Of a stretch of DNA of 64,000 bases, positions 1 to 13,000 are shown in pieces. The number at the start of each line of letters is the position of its first letter. Within the stretch, counting starts at the first letter, position 1. A program made the translations under genes and the position numbers. The DNA comes from Pristionchus mayeri (lineage: Eukaryota; Nematoda; Chromadorea; Rhabditida; Neodiplogasteridae): the NCBI GenBank assembly GCA_036245805.1, contig BTRK01000005.1, positions 8,680,001 to 8,744,000 on the forward strand, written 5' to 3'. The notes under the pieces are model-generated. The model ran no database searches. It was not told the origin of the DNA and was given only the letters and a program-made list of their open reading frames with translations.

Positions 1-623
1 TCCGATCGGTGTACATTGACTGCTGTATCTGCGATAATCAGGACATGTAAGTGTTGTTGATGTTGAGATTCGTGAAGGATAGTATGGCGAACAAATATTG
101 TTGCTGCCGTTAAAGCCGATATGTGAATGTTTGCAATTTATTCCTTTGACATTGATTTAACCGGGAAATATCGCCTAATATATGATATCGTACATAAACC
201 CAGCGGCTCCTGAAATATTACAGAATGGTTGTTTCTCCACTCCATTGGAACGTTCAAATATACCAATAAGATACTTTTTGAGTTATTGAACATATTTGTA
301 AAGAGCCTTGGTAGTAGCGAATGTTTTTGCATTTTGGAGGAATTCGAAATTTCGTTAATTCCAAAGCTCTTTACAAGCATGTTCACGGATTCAACAAGGA
401 TCTCCTATACCTTTGGAAAGACATGTCAGCAACGATATTTGTATTTCCAAACTTTTCTCATTTAGAAACTATTACATAGTTAGATCCATTGATATAAATC
501 ACAATTAAATGCGGAGTATTTCAGTGCATCTTATACTTATATTATAAAGCAACAACTCAACCCAGAGTTAACAAACATCAATATCGAGCTACTCACGCAA
601 AGTTAGTTACGCGTCGTTTAAAA

Positions 624-1135
624 TTGAATCGTTCCCCCATTAAATTATCCAATTCGCGCAAAATCATCCATACAAACTTCTTTATTACAGATTCTATTCA
701 ATTTCTTTCACATCTGGCAAATATTATGGAAAAGCTTTGCATATTTGTGACAAATGACATTATCCAAGAGCTCAATCCAGTCACAGTATTGCAAGAATTG
801 CTTAGAAGCAAGTGCGAGATGCTTACAATCTTTTTCTTGGGCAAGAATACGTATATTTCACATTTGGATATAGAGACGCTGATTCAGGTATACTTGCTTA
901 TTTCTCTACAGCATTGTGGGATAAGGAAATTGATTTAAGTATTGCATATTATAGTTCATTAAATAATATTAACATTTTTTAGATTCTACAAAATACTGAG
1001 AGAAAAATAATGATACAGGGAAATACGGACGCTCAGCTAATGAATTATCAAATTGGAGCATATAATGTTGAAATCTATTCAAGTTTGATAGATGTTAATA
1101 CTAAATTTCTTCTTTTGAAACACTTGGAGCATTAA
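624..1135 (+). CDS. partial two-exon gene end, unrecognised
   Basis: Two open blocks join in phase. The first runs to a donor at 888 (GTATAC) and the second starts at 983 after a TTTTTTAG acceptor and ends at TAA 1133-1135. The joined product is about 138 residues, rich in Leu, Ile and Asn, with spaced hydrophobic residues (LQELLRSKCEMLTIFFLG). This loosely resembles the C-terminal F-box-associated or FTH-type regions common in nematodes, but I cannot assign it. The 5' end was not found; the open frame begins without a convincing ATG, so more exons probably lie upstream, perhaps including the open stretch at 229-465. The block lies just outside the palindrome and has no second copy in this window. 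Confidence 0.35.
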
Positions 1136-1310
1136 TTTTCTATGAGTTCCACTCGGCCCATCGACTCAATCTCAAGAAATCGGATAAAGCATTTATTGTC
1201 ACAGCTAAAAGGTAAGACGTAAGGTAAAAAGGTACGATACAATTTACAACCGCTCCAAACGATTTACGATCGCAGAGCGGAGCAGTGGGATGAGATCTAC
1301 TGATAGGACT

Positions 1311-1391
1311 GGCACTAGATCGGAAGAGAACTATGACGTCATACGGCCTATGATATGCCATGGCGTCATAGTTCTCTTCAGGCCTAGTGCC
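1311..1391. mobile_element. hairpin MITE, GAACTATGACGTCATA family
   Basis: This 81-bp imperfect palindrome begins GGCACTAGATC, ends CTAGTGCC, and has arms containing GAACTATGACGTCATA. There is no coding capacity. It lies about 105 bp inside the outer edge of the palindrome. A related hairpin lies at 46794-46885 and the arm partner is at 40505-40585. Confidence 0.7.
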
Positions 1392-1738
1392 GTCTTGGGA
1401 ACGTGCGATAAGTCATCCAATTTGAACGAATGAACACTTCTCTAGTAGATGTATAACCAATGGAATTATGTGGAAATGCTAACGAAGTTATGCTCTCTGT
1501 ACGATTATTTCTAGCCCTCCAAGATCTTTATCCCGTCCTTCTTTTCATTCTTTCCGTTTACTTTTTTCTCGCTTAAGTCTCTTCTTCACTCTAACCTCCT
1601 CTCGCAATTGATCTCCTGACATTACTTGCTCGATATGTGATATTTATCCAATATTGAACTTGCAAAGTTTGCATTTAGTGGCCTGATTAGAGGTAATTTG
1701 TGAATAATAAACGATAATTAGCTAATCAAAGTGGCTCC

Positions 1739-3774
1739 CTAATTAGTCTTCTTCGTGAAGAAAGTTAAGTTGAAGAATGAATAGAAGACGACGGGTGTAG
1801 CCCAGAGGGAGAAGATCGTTATTCCCACCTGCGACATCTTTGCTTTCTTAATGACCATTGAATTTCGTTAGCAAGGTTTCGAAGACAACGCGACAAAACC
1901 AATCACATACTGAGCAATAAAAAGGAAGAAAGTGGAGTCTCACCCAATGATTGCCCGACCAGTACTCGTGGTATGCCTTCTGCGACCACAATTGCCCGGA
2001 GAGAATCAGAATCCAGCACTGCAAAGAACTGTGGAAGTCGGCCGGTCAACGATGGCACCAGATACAGGAGAGAAAGTAAACGTGCAGCTACGTCAAACGA
2101 TCTCACAGTCGTAAAGATACGACTACGCTAGGTGGCCGACTACATCACTAACGGTGGAGACACAATCCTGCTTTTTAGTGTCTCGATTTGCTGCAGAGTA
2201 CGAGGGAAGGGAATCCGACAAAAAAACGTACAATGGCTCTCGCCTCGACGAGTATTTCCCTCGCTTCTTCTGTAGTTGCCCAGTGCAGGGAGCAGAAGAT
2301 GACGATGAAGTAGACACCCATCAGACGAGCAGCCATCCCATGGGAGTCATCCAGAGAAACCAGCACCTGTAGCACAGTAGCAATATCGGATCAGTGCTAA
2401 CTTTAAGCTGAAATATTCGACGCATGGTTGCCATTGTTGCATGGTTTTATATTTTTGCAATAATATACCCGATATGTGCGTAATATTTCACCGATAAACT
2501 GAGTGAGAATTCAGCTCAATTACGTATAGAAGTATTGCTAACCTGTCTCTGCAGGATCCATTTCGGGACCGTCAACCAAGCCAGTCCAATGCAGATCGAG
2601 ATGACGAAATCCAGTTTGTAGAGCAGCTTGTTCTTATGACCCACAGAATAGGACTGGCTGCGGTCTTCGAGATGGATTGCTGAATTATATTGGGTCAGAT
2701 AAATAACGACTATCGTGAGAATACTGCAGATGAGTATTAGCGACCATTGTTCTAAACATGTCGCTACAAAAATGGGTTAGTATGTTCAAATTTTGGCATA
2801 ATTTCGATTTTTTGTGCATTATTCCCCCTCTGGGATGCATTCTCACCGACTGCGCGCCCATTCCAGATCAGGAATACGGCGTAGACGATGATGATGAAGA
2901 GGGAGACGGTGCGGGTGTACTCGCGCAACTGAAATAGAGATAATGAGGAAAATTTAATAGCAAAAAATCAAAGATCAGGCATCTTCTACCTCAGTCAACC
3001 ATTGATATACATGTGAAACAAGCTCGCCTGTGGTTCAATCAGATTGGGAGTGCTGTGATGTACCAGAAGAAGAATGATGACACCTGACTGCAATTTTCAA
3101 TTTTACTTGTTCTGAATTACGAAAATACTGACGATTATCCTGATAAGATTGCACGCATATTTTGAAGCAAGAGGGGAACTACTCAGCTTGTAGCTCAGGA
3201 AAGCTGAAAAAAATGTATACTCCTTTCGTACACGCATTTTCGCTTCCTCAAAAATATGAAGAACCAAAGCTTGGTATTAATGGTTCCTAGAAGAGTTCGC
3301 AATTCGGGCCATTGTTTCTCATTCTCACTCTTACTCGACTGATCGAGTTTTTGGAGAATCTGTAGTGTGAAGAGAATATCATATTACCCACAATCTGTCA
3401 GGGCTCGATTAATCGCGATAGTATGTGCATTGAAGGCAAAGTGACTCAAATTCCAATTTTATCGCCATCTCACCAGTCGCCACAAGCTGCCCTCCCACAC
3501 ATCGCAGTAGATGCCAGTGAACACCGTCCGTTTGTCGTTGCTGAAATGGGAAATTATTTGGAACACAATTCCCGGCTCGATAATTTACTTCAAAACCAAA
3601 TAATAATGTTGTTCCATTTACATTGCATGTGCGAATATCGATGAAACTACTCACGAGTATGAAATCGCCGGCAGTTTGGGGTACCAAGTAGAAGATCGTT
3701 CCGAGCAACGAGAAAAGCGCACAATCGATCAGCAGAGCCGACCGCTGGATGCCATCCTGGACCGTCTGTCCCAT
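1739..3774 (-). CDS. predicted multi-pass membrane protein (left copy)
   Basis: This is the left-arm copy of the gene at 38122-40157; exons are described there. The first exon starts at ATG 3774 (MGQTVQDGIQRSALL) and the last exon ends in TAG at 1739-1741 after a hydrophobic stretch. Coding differences from the right copy seen by eye are few; one is near 2098. The first exon also lies inside the tandem unit, so copies of exons 1 and 2 without the rest of the gene occur at about 6716-7072, 10050-10406, 13382-13738 and 16716-17072 on the minus strand. These extra copies lack exons 3 onward and are promoter-plus-5'-end fragments. The protein family is not recognised. Confidence 0.6.
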
Positions 3775-3913
3775 CTATAAATATAGTAGTAAAAATATTA
3801 ATATTTGTATCCCCGATAATGAGCGCAATCCTTAAAAATGCAAAATGGTGCCAAATTGTAAACGTGGAAAAGCAATGGTTTATGATCAATCTAAAAAACG
3901 CGACTGCTAGATC

Positions 3914-4037
3914 GATCTGGGTCTGGGTTGTGCAAAAATTTTACGGTCTCTTCATTCCGCATACTCTCTCGCACTGTCTGACCGACGAGAGAGTATGCGG
4001 AATGAAGAGACCGTGCAATTTTTGCACAACCCAGATC
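3914..4037. mobile_element. 124-bp hairpin MITE in the tandem unit
   Basis: This near-perfect hairpin has the arm GGTTGTGCAAAAATTTTACG, followed by GTCTCTTCATTCCGCATAC and its complement, with a short loop at CACTGTCTGACC. Further copies lie at 7212-7335, 10546-10669, 13878-14001, 17212-17335 and, inverted, 37859-37982. Short ORFs across it arise from the hairpin and are not genes. Confidence 0.8.
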
Positions 4038-4565
4038 TGGGTGCCTCAAGATACGATTTCGAGCGGAAACAGCGCACACTGAGGCAAACGTGAATAATAG
4101 GAGGGGGGACGGAATCAACTAGTGAATCAGCACCAATTAGATGAGGCTAGAATCACCGGCAATGACAAGCTTCTCCTTAAATTTGAATGCCAACTATGAC
4201 ATGCCACAGACGATAATGCCAAGCGCCGCTATGCAAGTGCCGCAGAATGATGTCACTTTTAGCTTTTAGCCTGTTAGCAAACCGGGATGTCTCCTCATTT
4301 CATGTGAACTGCTAACTGCCAGACAGAGCGAGAGAGCGTGCTAACAGAGGAGACGACGTGCCGATTTGCCGTCGCCACTATCCTCGACTATTCTTCAATG
4401 CGTATACCCCTCGTCTGACCTCCCCCCCCCCCCTTATTGGAAAGTGTCATTGAGCCATGCGATGCCGTCCCCTTAGATTCTATTCCCCCCCTTTTCCCAT
4501 GCGTCGTTCATCGATATCTAATTGAGACGCTACTCTATGAGCTGGAGCGTATCTATGCGTTGGCG

Positions 4566-6202
4566 ATGGCTTATCAAGACGGGAAAGAGCGTACTGACAG
4601 TTCCATTCTCATCAAGGCAAGTTACACCGTATTTTTGTTTTTGTCAATAGGCAAAACTAATAACTGGAACTTATACTTCGTGTTAAAAAAATCTTTAAAA
4701 AAATGCGCCCTGTTAATATAGACGCCATTCGACGGGAATTGACAAGGATCAGATGCTATTCTCGACACCAGTCAACTTTTATCCTTCCGGAGATGAAAAC
4801 ATCGGAAAACGGCTCACACTCCAGGCTGTTTATCAGGTTTCCCTTTGCCTGTTTCGCTCGTAATTTATTCATAAAAATAGTAAAAATGTTTGTTACCAGG
4901 ACACACTGCCTTCTGGATCCGCTCTGGGAACTGTCGTTGCCACTCATGGAGCGCCTGGATCGAACAATGTTAGAAAATCATTCGAATTAAGCGTTTCTGA
5001 CATATATTTGACGAGTTGCTTATGATAACTAACCGTTATTCGTATCGACAATAAATTGAATCTAATGAAGATAGGAATTGTGAGCTTTGGGGGACCTAAA
5101 AAAGTTGTATTCTTACGTGGATAGTAATCTCGTATCAGGACTGGAAATACATCACTCCACGACTGCAGCAAGCAGGAGTTCGAATAATTGGAGTCAACTA
5201 TCCCGGCTTCGGTTACAGTCAAGGTAAAGGTAGTTTACTTTTGGAAATTTGAAGTTCCATTGCATTTTTCCATTGGCATTGTTAGGATATGTATGATATA
5301 CCAATAAAATTCCAGATCTTCCCCAGCTCAAACACGACAATGTAGAGCGGAACACGTTTGTGGAGGTACTTACTCTGTTCTACGTACGATTAATATATGT
5401 TGTTCGTTCGAATATTGTAGATCCTTGGTTAGCCAAATTGCCATAATGTTTAAAAGAAAGGATGTCACCTGTGGGATATCCATTCTTATTTAGGCTCTAA
5501 TGGCAAAACTCGGACTCCAGGAGAACATCATCTTCATGGGTCATTCCCGAGGATCGGAAAATGCGCTACAGCTGAGTGCGAGGAACGCGGTAAGATTCAG
5601 CGTTGGCTTCATCTTTTCATTTCGGTGAATACTGAAGGAACAACTCGAATTGCCCATTCCAAAAATCTACACAATGCTGTGTTTTTAAAAGCTCATGATG
5701 GTGGTTCAAAATACGTAATATAATATTTCCAGTGCAAAACGGTGGGCGCAATATTGCTCAACCCTAACGGTCTACGGGTGCACAGGGGAATGCGACCTAT
5801 GCCAGGTATCCTTTTATATTCCCTTCAAACTAAAAATTTGTATCGTTATATATTTACCTGATAATCAATTTCGCATTTATCTGCGAATAGAATTTATTGG
5901 AACACTTTTTGACACTTTACCTTTCCCAGTAGTCGAGTTCCTCTCGAACTCATACGATCGGGTGCCTGCATCTCGAGGAGTCCTGGGCTACGGCATGCAC
6001 AAGTGTGAGTATAGTAGTCCTACAGTATTTTTTTATAATACCAATGTTTTACAATAATTTCGTACTCACCAGATTACCGGCTGCTCGGGCTGCGCACTTC
6101 CTCAGGGCGATGAACGCGATCAGGACCATGGCCAACTGCTCATTCCTTCGACGGCGACAATTTCAAGAGATGATCAACGAGTACGGTTTCGGTTATTTAT
6201 AA
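4566..6202 (+). pseudogene. alpha/beta hydrolase, N-terminal exons, unit 1
   Basis: These are N-terminal and core exons of the hydrolase described at 33745-37330. They include GTVVATHGAPGS (about 4923-4960), ITPRLQQAGVRIIGVNYPGFG (about 5146-5215), the nucleophile elbow GHSRGSENALQ (about 5538-5575), LLNPNGLRVHRGMRP (about 5756-5800) and a block ending at TAA near 6200. The next copy of the unit follows instead of the C-terminal exons, so a complete product cannot be made from this block. Confidence 0.8.
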
Positions 6203-6456
6203 GTTCCCTATGAACATTAAAGATAACATCTGACGATGAATGTGACATATCTTTAATCCTTAAGTATTTTCACAGAAATACAAATGCTCACACGGGACTG
6301 ACCGGAACTCACATTCTCCAATCGCCTTCAGCTCTTTGTAGTAGAAAGGTACTCCGACGGGATTCTCAAAACCGTTTTCAAAAGTTGCCAAATGCATCTA
6401 GAACTTAAGTTATTTAAGGTTAAGGATTTTCGATTTTCAGTTCGCAGTAATTACCA

Positions 6457-6716
6457 TTCATTTCTCATTCCTCATTTCCAACTGGGTCGGCGGTGCAGTG
6501 GTTGTGAGTTGAGTTTCAATGGTGATGGTTGCTGGTTCGCATCCCCACGATGGATACATTTTGTATATTTTATCTCTTTTGATCTTTGAACTCTTTGAAT
6601 GCGTGTTTTGCTTATTGTTTTCATTTTTTGACGTTTTGAATGAAGAACATATCAAAGTGATATCATGGATATTTTATTTATATATTTCGTTGTCCACCTA
6701 CATGCGTGGGGGAGCC
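6457..6716 (+). mobile_element. tRNA-derived SINE, unit 1 copy
   Basis: About 260 bp starting TTCATTTCTCATTCC. It carries an A-box-like GTGCAGTGGTTG and a B-box-like GGTTCGCATCC about 40 bp apart, as in pol III tRNA promoters, followed by an AT-rich body. Identical-position copies end units 2-4 at 9791-10050, 13123-13382 and 16457-16716. The end GGGGGAGCC is the junction to the next unit. Confidence 0.65.
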
Positions 6717-9700
6717 TAGTATGTGCATTGAAGGCAAAGTGACTCAAATTCCAATTTTATCGCCATCTCACCAGTCGCCACAAGCTGCCCTCCCACACAT
6801 CGCAGTAGATGCCAGTGAACACCGTCCGTTTGTCGTTGCTGAAATGGGAAATTATTTGGAACACAATTCCCGGCTCGATAATTTACTTCAAAACCAAATA
6901 ATAATGTTGTTCCATTTACATTGCATGTGCGAATATCGATGAAACTACTCACGAGTATGAAATCGCCGGCAGTTTGGGGTACCAAGTAGAAGATCGTTCC
7001 GAGCAACGAGAAAAGCGCACAATCGATCAGCAGAGCCGACCGCTGGATGCCATCCTGGACCGTCTGTCCCATCTATAAATATAGTAGTAAAAATATTAAT
7101 ATTTGTATCCCCGATAATGAGCGCAATCCTTAAAAATGCAAAATGGTGCCAAATTGTAAACGTGGAAAAGCAATGGTTTATGATCAATCTAAAAAACGCG
7201 ACTGCTAGATCGATCTGGGTCTGGGTTGTGCAAAAATTTTACGGTCTCTTCATTCCGCATACTCTCTCGCACTGTCTGACCGACGAGAGAGTATGCGGAA
7301 TGAAGAGACCGTGCAATTTTTGCACAACCCAGATCTGGGTGCCTCAAGATACGATTTCGAGCGGAAACAGCGCACACTGAGGCAAACGTGAATAATAGGA
7401 GGGGGGACGGAATCAACTAGTGAATCAGCACCAATTAGATGAGGCTAGAATCACCGGCAATGACAAGCTTCTCCTTAAATTTGAATGCCAACTATGACAT
7501 GCCACAGACGATAATGCCAAGCGCCGCTATGCAAGTGCCGCAGAATGATGTCACTTTTAGCTTTTAGCCTGTTAGCAAACCGGGATGTCTCCTCATTTCA
7601 TGTGAACTGCTAACTGCCAGACAGAGCGAGAGAGCGTGCTAACAGAGGAGACGACGTGCCGATTTGCCGTCGTCACTATCCTCGACTATTCTTCAATGCG
7701 TATACCCCTCGTCTGACCTCCCCCCCCCCCTTATTGGAAAGTGTCATTGAGCCATGCGATGCCGTCCCCTTAGATTCTATTCTGGATAGGATACTTTTAT
7801 TGAATTTCGTTCATTCCCCCCCCCCTTTTCCCATGCGTCGTTCATCGATATCTAATTGAGACGCTACTCTATGAGCTGGAGCGTATCTATGCGTTGGCGA
7901 TGGCTTATCAAGACGGGAAAGAGCGTACTGACAGTTCCATTCTCATCAAGGCAAGTTACACCGTATTTTTGTTTTTGTCAATAGGCAAAACTAATAACTG
8001 GAACTTATACTTCGTGTTAAAAAAATCTTTAAAAAAATGCGCCCTGTTAATATAGACGCCATTCGACGGGAATTGACAAGGATCAGATGCTATTCTCGAC
8101 ACCAGTCAACTTTTATCCTTCCGGAGATGAAAACATCGGAAAACGGCTCACACTCCAGGCTGTTTATCAGGTTTCCCTTTGCCTGTTTCGCTCGTAATTT
8201 ATTCATAAAAATAGTAAAAATGTTTGTTACCAGGACACACTGCCTTCTGGATCCGCTCTGGGAACTGTCGTTGCCACTCATGGAGCGCCTGGATCGAACA
8301 ATGTTAGAAAATCATTCGAATTAAGCGTTTCTGACATATATTTGACGAGTTGCTTATGATAACTAACCGTTATTCGTATCGACAATAAATTGAATCTAAT
8401 GAAGATAGGAATTGTGAGCTTTGGGGGACCTAAAAAAGTTGTATTCTTACGTGGATAGTAATCTCGTATCAGGACTGGAAATACATCACTCCACGACTGC
8501 AGCAAGCAGGAGTTCGAATAATTGGAGTCAACTATCCCGGCTTCGGTTACAGCCAAGGTAAAGGTAGTTTACTTTTGGAAATTTGAAGTTCCATTGCATT
8601 TTTCCATTGGCATTGTTAGGATATGTATGATATACCAATAAAATTCCAGATCTTCCCCAGCTCAAACACGACAATGTAGAGCGGAACACGTTTGTGGAGG
8701 TACTTACTCTGTTCTACGTACGATTAATATATGTTGTTCGTTCGAATATTGTAGATCCTTGGTTAGCCAAATTGCCATAATGTTTAAAAGAAAGGATGTC
8801 ACCTGTGGGATATCCATTCTTATTTAGGCTCTAATGGCAAAACTCGGACTCCAGGAGAACATCATCTTCATGGGTCATTCCCGAGGATCGGAAAATGCGC
8901 TACAGCTGAGTGCGAGGAACGCGGTAAGATTCAGCGTTGGCTTCATCTTTTCATTTCGGTGAATACTGAAGGAACAACTCGAATTGCCCATTCCAAAAAT
9001 CTACACAATGCTGTGTTTTTAAAAGCTCATGATGGTGGTTCAAAATACGTAATATAATATTTCCAGTGCAAAACGGTGGGCGCAATATTGCTCAACCCTA
9101 ACGGTCTACGGGTGCACAGGGGAATGCGACCTATGCCAGGTATCCTTTTATATTCCCTTCAAACTAAAAATTTGTATCGTTATATATTTACCTGATAATC
9201 AATTTCGCATTTATCTGCGAATAGAATTTATTGGAACACTTTTTGACACTTTACCTTTCCCAGTAGTCGAGTTCCTCTCGAACTCATACGATCGGGTGCC
9301 TGCATCTCGAGGAGTCCTGGGCTACGGCATGCACAAGTGTGAGTATAGTAGTCCTACAGTATTTTTTTATAATACCAATGTTTTACAATAATTTCGTACT
9401 CACCAGATTACCGGCTGCTCGGGCTGCGCACTTCCTCAGGGCGATGAACGCGATCAGGACCATGGCCAACTGCTCATTCCTTCGACGGCGACAATTTCAA
9501 GAGATGATCAACGAGTACGGTTTCGGTTATTTATAAGTTCCCTATGAACATTAAAGATAACATCTGACGATGAATGTGACATATCTTTAATCCTTAAGTA
9601 TTTTCACAGAAATACAAATGCTCACACGGGACTGACCGGAACTCACATTCTCCAATCGCCTTCAGCTCTTTGTAGTAGAAAGGTACTCCGACGGGATTCT

Positions 9701-10050
9701 CAAAACCGTTTTCAAAAGTTGCCAAATGCATCTAGAACTTAAGTTATTTAAGGTTAAGGATTTTCGATTTTCAGTTCGCAGTAATTACCATTCATTTCTC
9801 ATTCCTCATTTCCAACTGGGTCGGCGGTGCAGTGGTTGTGAGTTGAGTTTCAATGGTGATGGTTGCTGGTTCGCATCCCCACGATGGATACATTTTGTAT
9901 ATTTTATCTCTTTTGATCTTTGAACTCTTTGAATGCGTGTTTTGCTTATTGTTTTCATTTTTTGACGTTTTGAATGAAGAACATATCAAAGTGATATCAT
10001 GGATATTTTATTTATATATTTCGTTGTCCACCTACATGCGTGGGGGAGCC
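6717..10050 (+). repeat. tandem unit 2 (3,334 bp)
   Basis: It begins TAGTATGTGC immediately after the SINE end GGGGGAGCC of unit 1. It contains the extra ~36-bp stretch near 7783. It shares the C variant in CAGCCAAGG (near 8552) with unit 4 but not with units 1 and 3. Confidence 0.95.
7900..9536 (+). pseudogene. alpha/beta hydrolase, N-terminal exons, unit 2
   Basis: This is a second copy of the N-terminal and core hydrolase exons with the same motifs, including GHSRGSENALQ near 8872. It differs from unit 1 by single bases such as C at about 8552. No C-terminal exons follow before the next unit. Confidence 0.8.
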
Positions 10051-13000
10051 TAGTATGTGCATTGAAGGCAAAGTGACTCAAATTCCAATTTTATCGCCAT
10101 CTCACCAGTCGCCACAAGCTGCCCTCCCACACATCGCAGTAGATGCCAGTGAACACCGTCCGTTTGTCGTTGCTGAAATGGGAAATTATTTGGAACACAA
10201 TTCCCGGCTCGATAATTTACTTCAAAACCAAATAATAATGTTGTTCCATTTACATTGCATGTGCGAATATCGATGAAACTACTCACGAGTATGAAATCGC
10301 CGGCAGTTTGGGGTACCAAGTAGAAGATCGTTCCGAGCAACGAGAAAAGCGCACAATCGATCAGCAGAGCCGACCGCTGGATGCCATCCTGGACCGTCTG
10401 TCCCATCTATAAATATAGTAGTAAAAATATTAATATTTGTATCCCCGATAATGAGCGCAATCCTTAAAAATGCAAAATGGTGCCAAATTGTAAACGTGGA
10501 AAAGCAATGGTTTATGATCAATCTAAAAAACGCGACTGCTAGATCGATCTGGGTCTGGGTTGTGCAAAAATTTTACGGTCTCTTCATTCCGCATACTCTC
10601 TCGCACTGTCTGACCGACGAGAGAGTATGCGGAATGAAGAGACCGTGCAATTTTTGCACAACCCAGATCTGGGTGCCTCAAGATACGATTTCGAGCGGAA
10701 ACAGCGCACACTGAGGCAAACGTGAATAATAGGAGGGGGGACGGAATCAACTAGTGAATCAGCACCAATTAGATGAGGCTAGAATCACCGGCAATGACAA
10801 GCTTCTCCTTAAATTTGAATGCCAACTATGACATGCCACAGACGATAATGCCAAGCGCCGCTATGCAAGTGCCGCAGAATGATGTCACTTTTAGCTTTTA
10901 GCCTGTTAGCAAACCGGGATGTCTCCTCATTTCATGTGAACTGCTAACTGCCAGACAGAGCGAGAGAGCGTGCTAACAGAGGAGACGACGTGCCGATTTG
11001 CCGTCGTCACTATCCTCGACTATTCTTCAATGCGTATACCCCTCGTCTGACCTCCCCCCCCCCTTATTGGAAAGTGTCATTGAGCCATGCGATGCCGTCC
11101 CCTTAGATTCTATTCTGGATAGGATACTTTTATTGAATTTCGTTCATTCCCCCCCCCTTTTCCCATGCGTCGTTCATCGATATCTAATTGAGACGCTACT
11201 CTATGAGCTGGAGCGTATCTATGCGTTGGCGATGGCTTATCAAGACGGGAAAGAGCGTACTGACAGTTCCATTCTCATCAAGGCAAGTTACACCGTATTT
11301 TTGTTTTTGTCAATAGGCAAAACTAATAACTGGAACTTATACTTCGTGTTAAAAAAATCTTTAAAAAAATGCGCCCTGTTAATATAGACGCCATTCGACG
11401 GGAATTGACAAGGATCAGATGCTATTCTCGACACCAGTCAACTTTTATCCTTCCGGAGATGAAAACATCGGAAAACGGCTCACACTCCAGGCTGTTTATC
11501 AGGTTTCCCTTTGCCTGTTTCGCTCGTAATTTATTCATAAAAATAGTAAAAATGTTTGTTACCAGGACACACTGCCTTCTGGATCCGCTCTGGGAACTGT
11601 CGTTGCCACTCATGGAGCGCCTGGATCGAACAATGTTAGAAAATCATTCGAATTAAGCGTTTCTGACATATATTTGACGAGTTGCTTATGATAACTAACC
11701 GTTATTCGTATCGACAATAAATTGAATCTAATGAAGATAGGAATTGTGAGCTTTGGGGGACCTAAAAAAGTTGTATTCTTACGTGGATAGTAATCTCGTA
11801 TCAGGACTGGAAATACATCACTCCACGACTGCAGCAAGCAGGAGTTCGAATAATTGGAGTCAACTATCCCGGCTTCGGTTACAGTCAAGGTAAAGGTAGT
11901 TTACTTTTGGAAATTTGAAGTTCCATTGCATTTTTCCATTGGCATTGTTAGGATATGTATGATATACCAATAAAATTCCAGATCTTCCCCAGCTCAAACA
12001 CGACAATGTAGAGCGGAACACGTTTGTGGAGGTACTTACTCTGTTCTACGTACGATTAATATATGTTGTTCGTTCGAATATTGTAGATCCTTGGTTAGCC
12101 AAATTGCCATAATGTTTAAAAGAAAGGATGTCACCTGTGGGATATCCATTCTTATTTAGGCTCTAATGGCAAAACTCGGACTCCAGGAGAACATCATCTT
12201 CATGGGTCATTCCCGAGGATCGGAAAATGCGCTACAGCTGAGTGCGAGGAACGCGGTAAGATTCAGCGTTGGCTTCATCTTTTCATTTCGGTGAATACTG
12301 AAGGAACAACTCGAATTGCCCATTCCAAAAATCTACACAATGCTGTGTTTTTAAAAGCTCATGATGGTGGTTCAAAATACGTAATATAATATTTCCAGTG
12401 CAAAACGGTGGGCGCAATATTGCTCAACCCTAACGGTCTACGGGTGCACAGGGGAATGCGACCTATGCCAGGTATCCTTTTATATTCCCTTCAAACTAAA
12501 AATTTGTATCGTTATATATTTACCTGATAATCAATTTCGCATTTATCTGCGAATAGAATTTATTGGAACACTTTTTGACACTTTACCTTTCCCAGTAGTC
12601 GAGTTCCTCTCGAACTCATACGATCGGGTGCCTGCATCTCGAGGAGTCCTGGGCTACGGCATGCACAAGTGTGAGTATAGTAGTCCTACAGTATTTTTTT
12701 ATAATACCAATGTTTTACAATAATTTCGTACTCACCAGATTACCGGCTGCTCGGGCTGCGCACTTCCTCAGGGCGATGAACGCGATCAGGACCATGGCCA
12801 ACTGCTCATTCCTTCGACGGCGACAATTTCAAGAGATGATCAACGAGTACGGTTTCGGTTATTTATAAGTTCCCTATGAACATTAAAGATAACATCTGAC
12901 GATGAATGTGACATATCTTTAATCCTTAAGTATTTTCACAGAAATACAAATGCTCACACGGGACTGACCGGAACTCACATTCTCCAATCGCCTTCAGCTC

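Larger units (their letters stand above)
3419..6716 (+). repeat. tandem unit 1 (3,298 bp)
   Basis: This is the first of four complete head-to-tail units. It is colinear with the single right-arm unit (35180-38477) and shares with it the absence of a roughly 36-bp stretch near 4485 that units 2-4 carry. It holds the 5' end of the membrane protein gene (minus), a hairpin MITE, the N-terminal hydrolase exons (plus), an inverted exon-like block and a SINE that forms the unit's end. Confidence 0.95.

Noticed and set aside
3891..4118. Overlapping ORFs on both strands over the 124-bp hairpin in every unit
   Set aside because: They come from an inverted repeat read in both directions; no splice context or protein family supports them.
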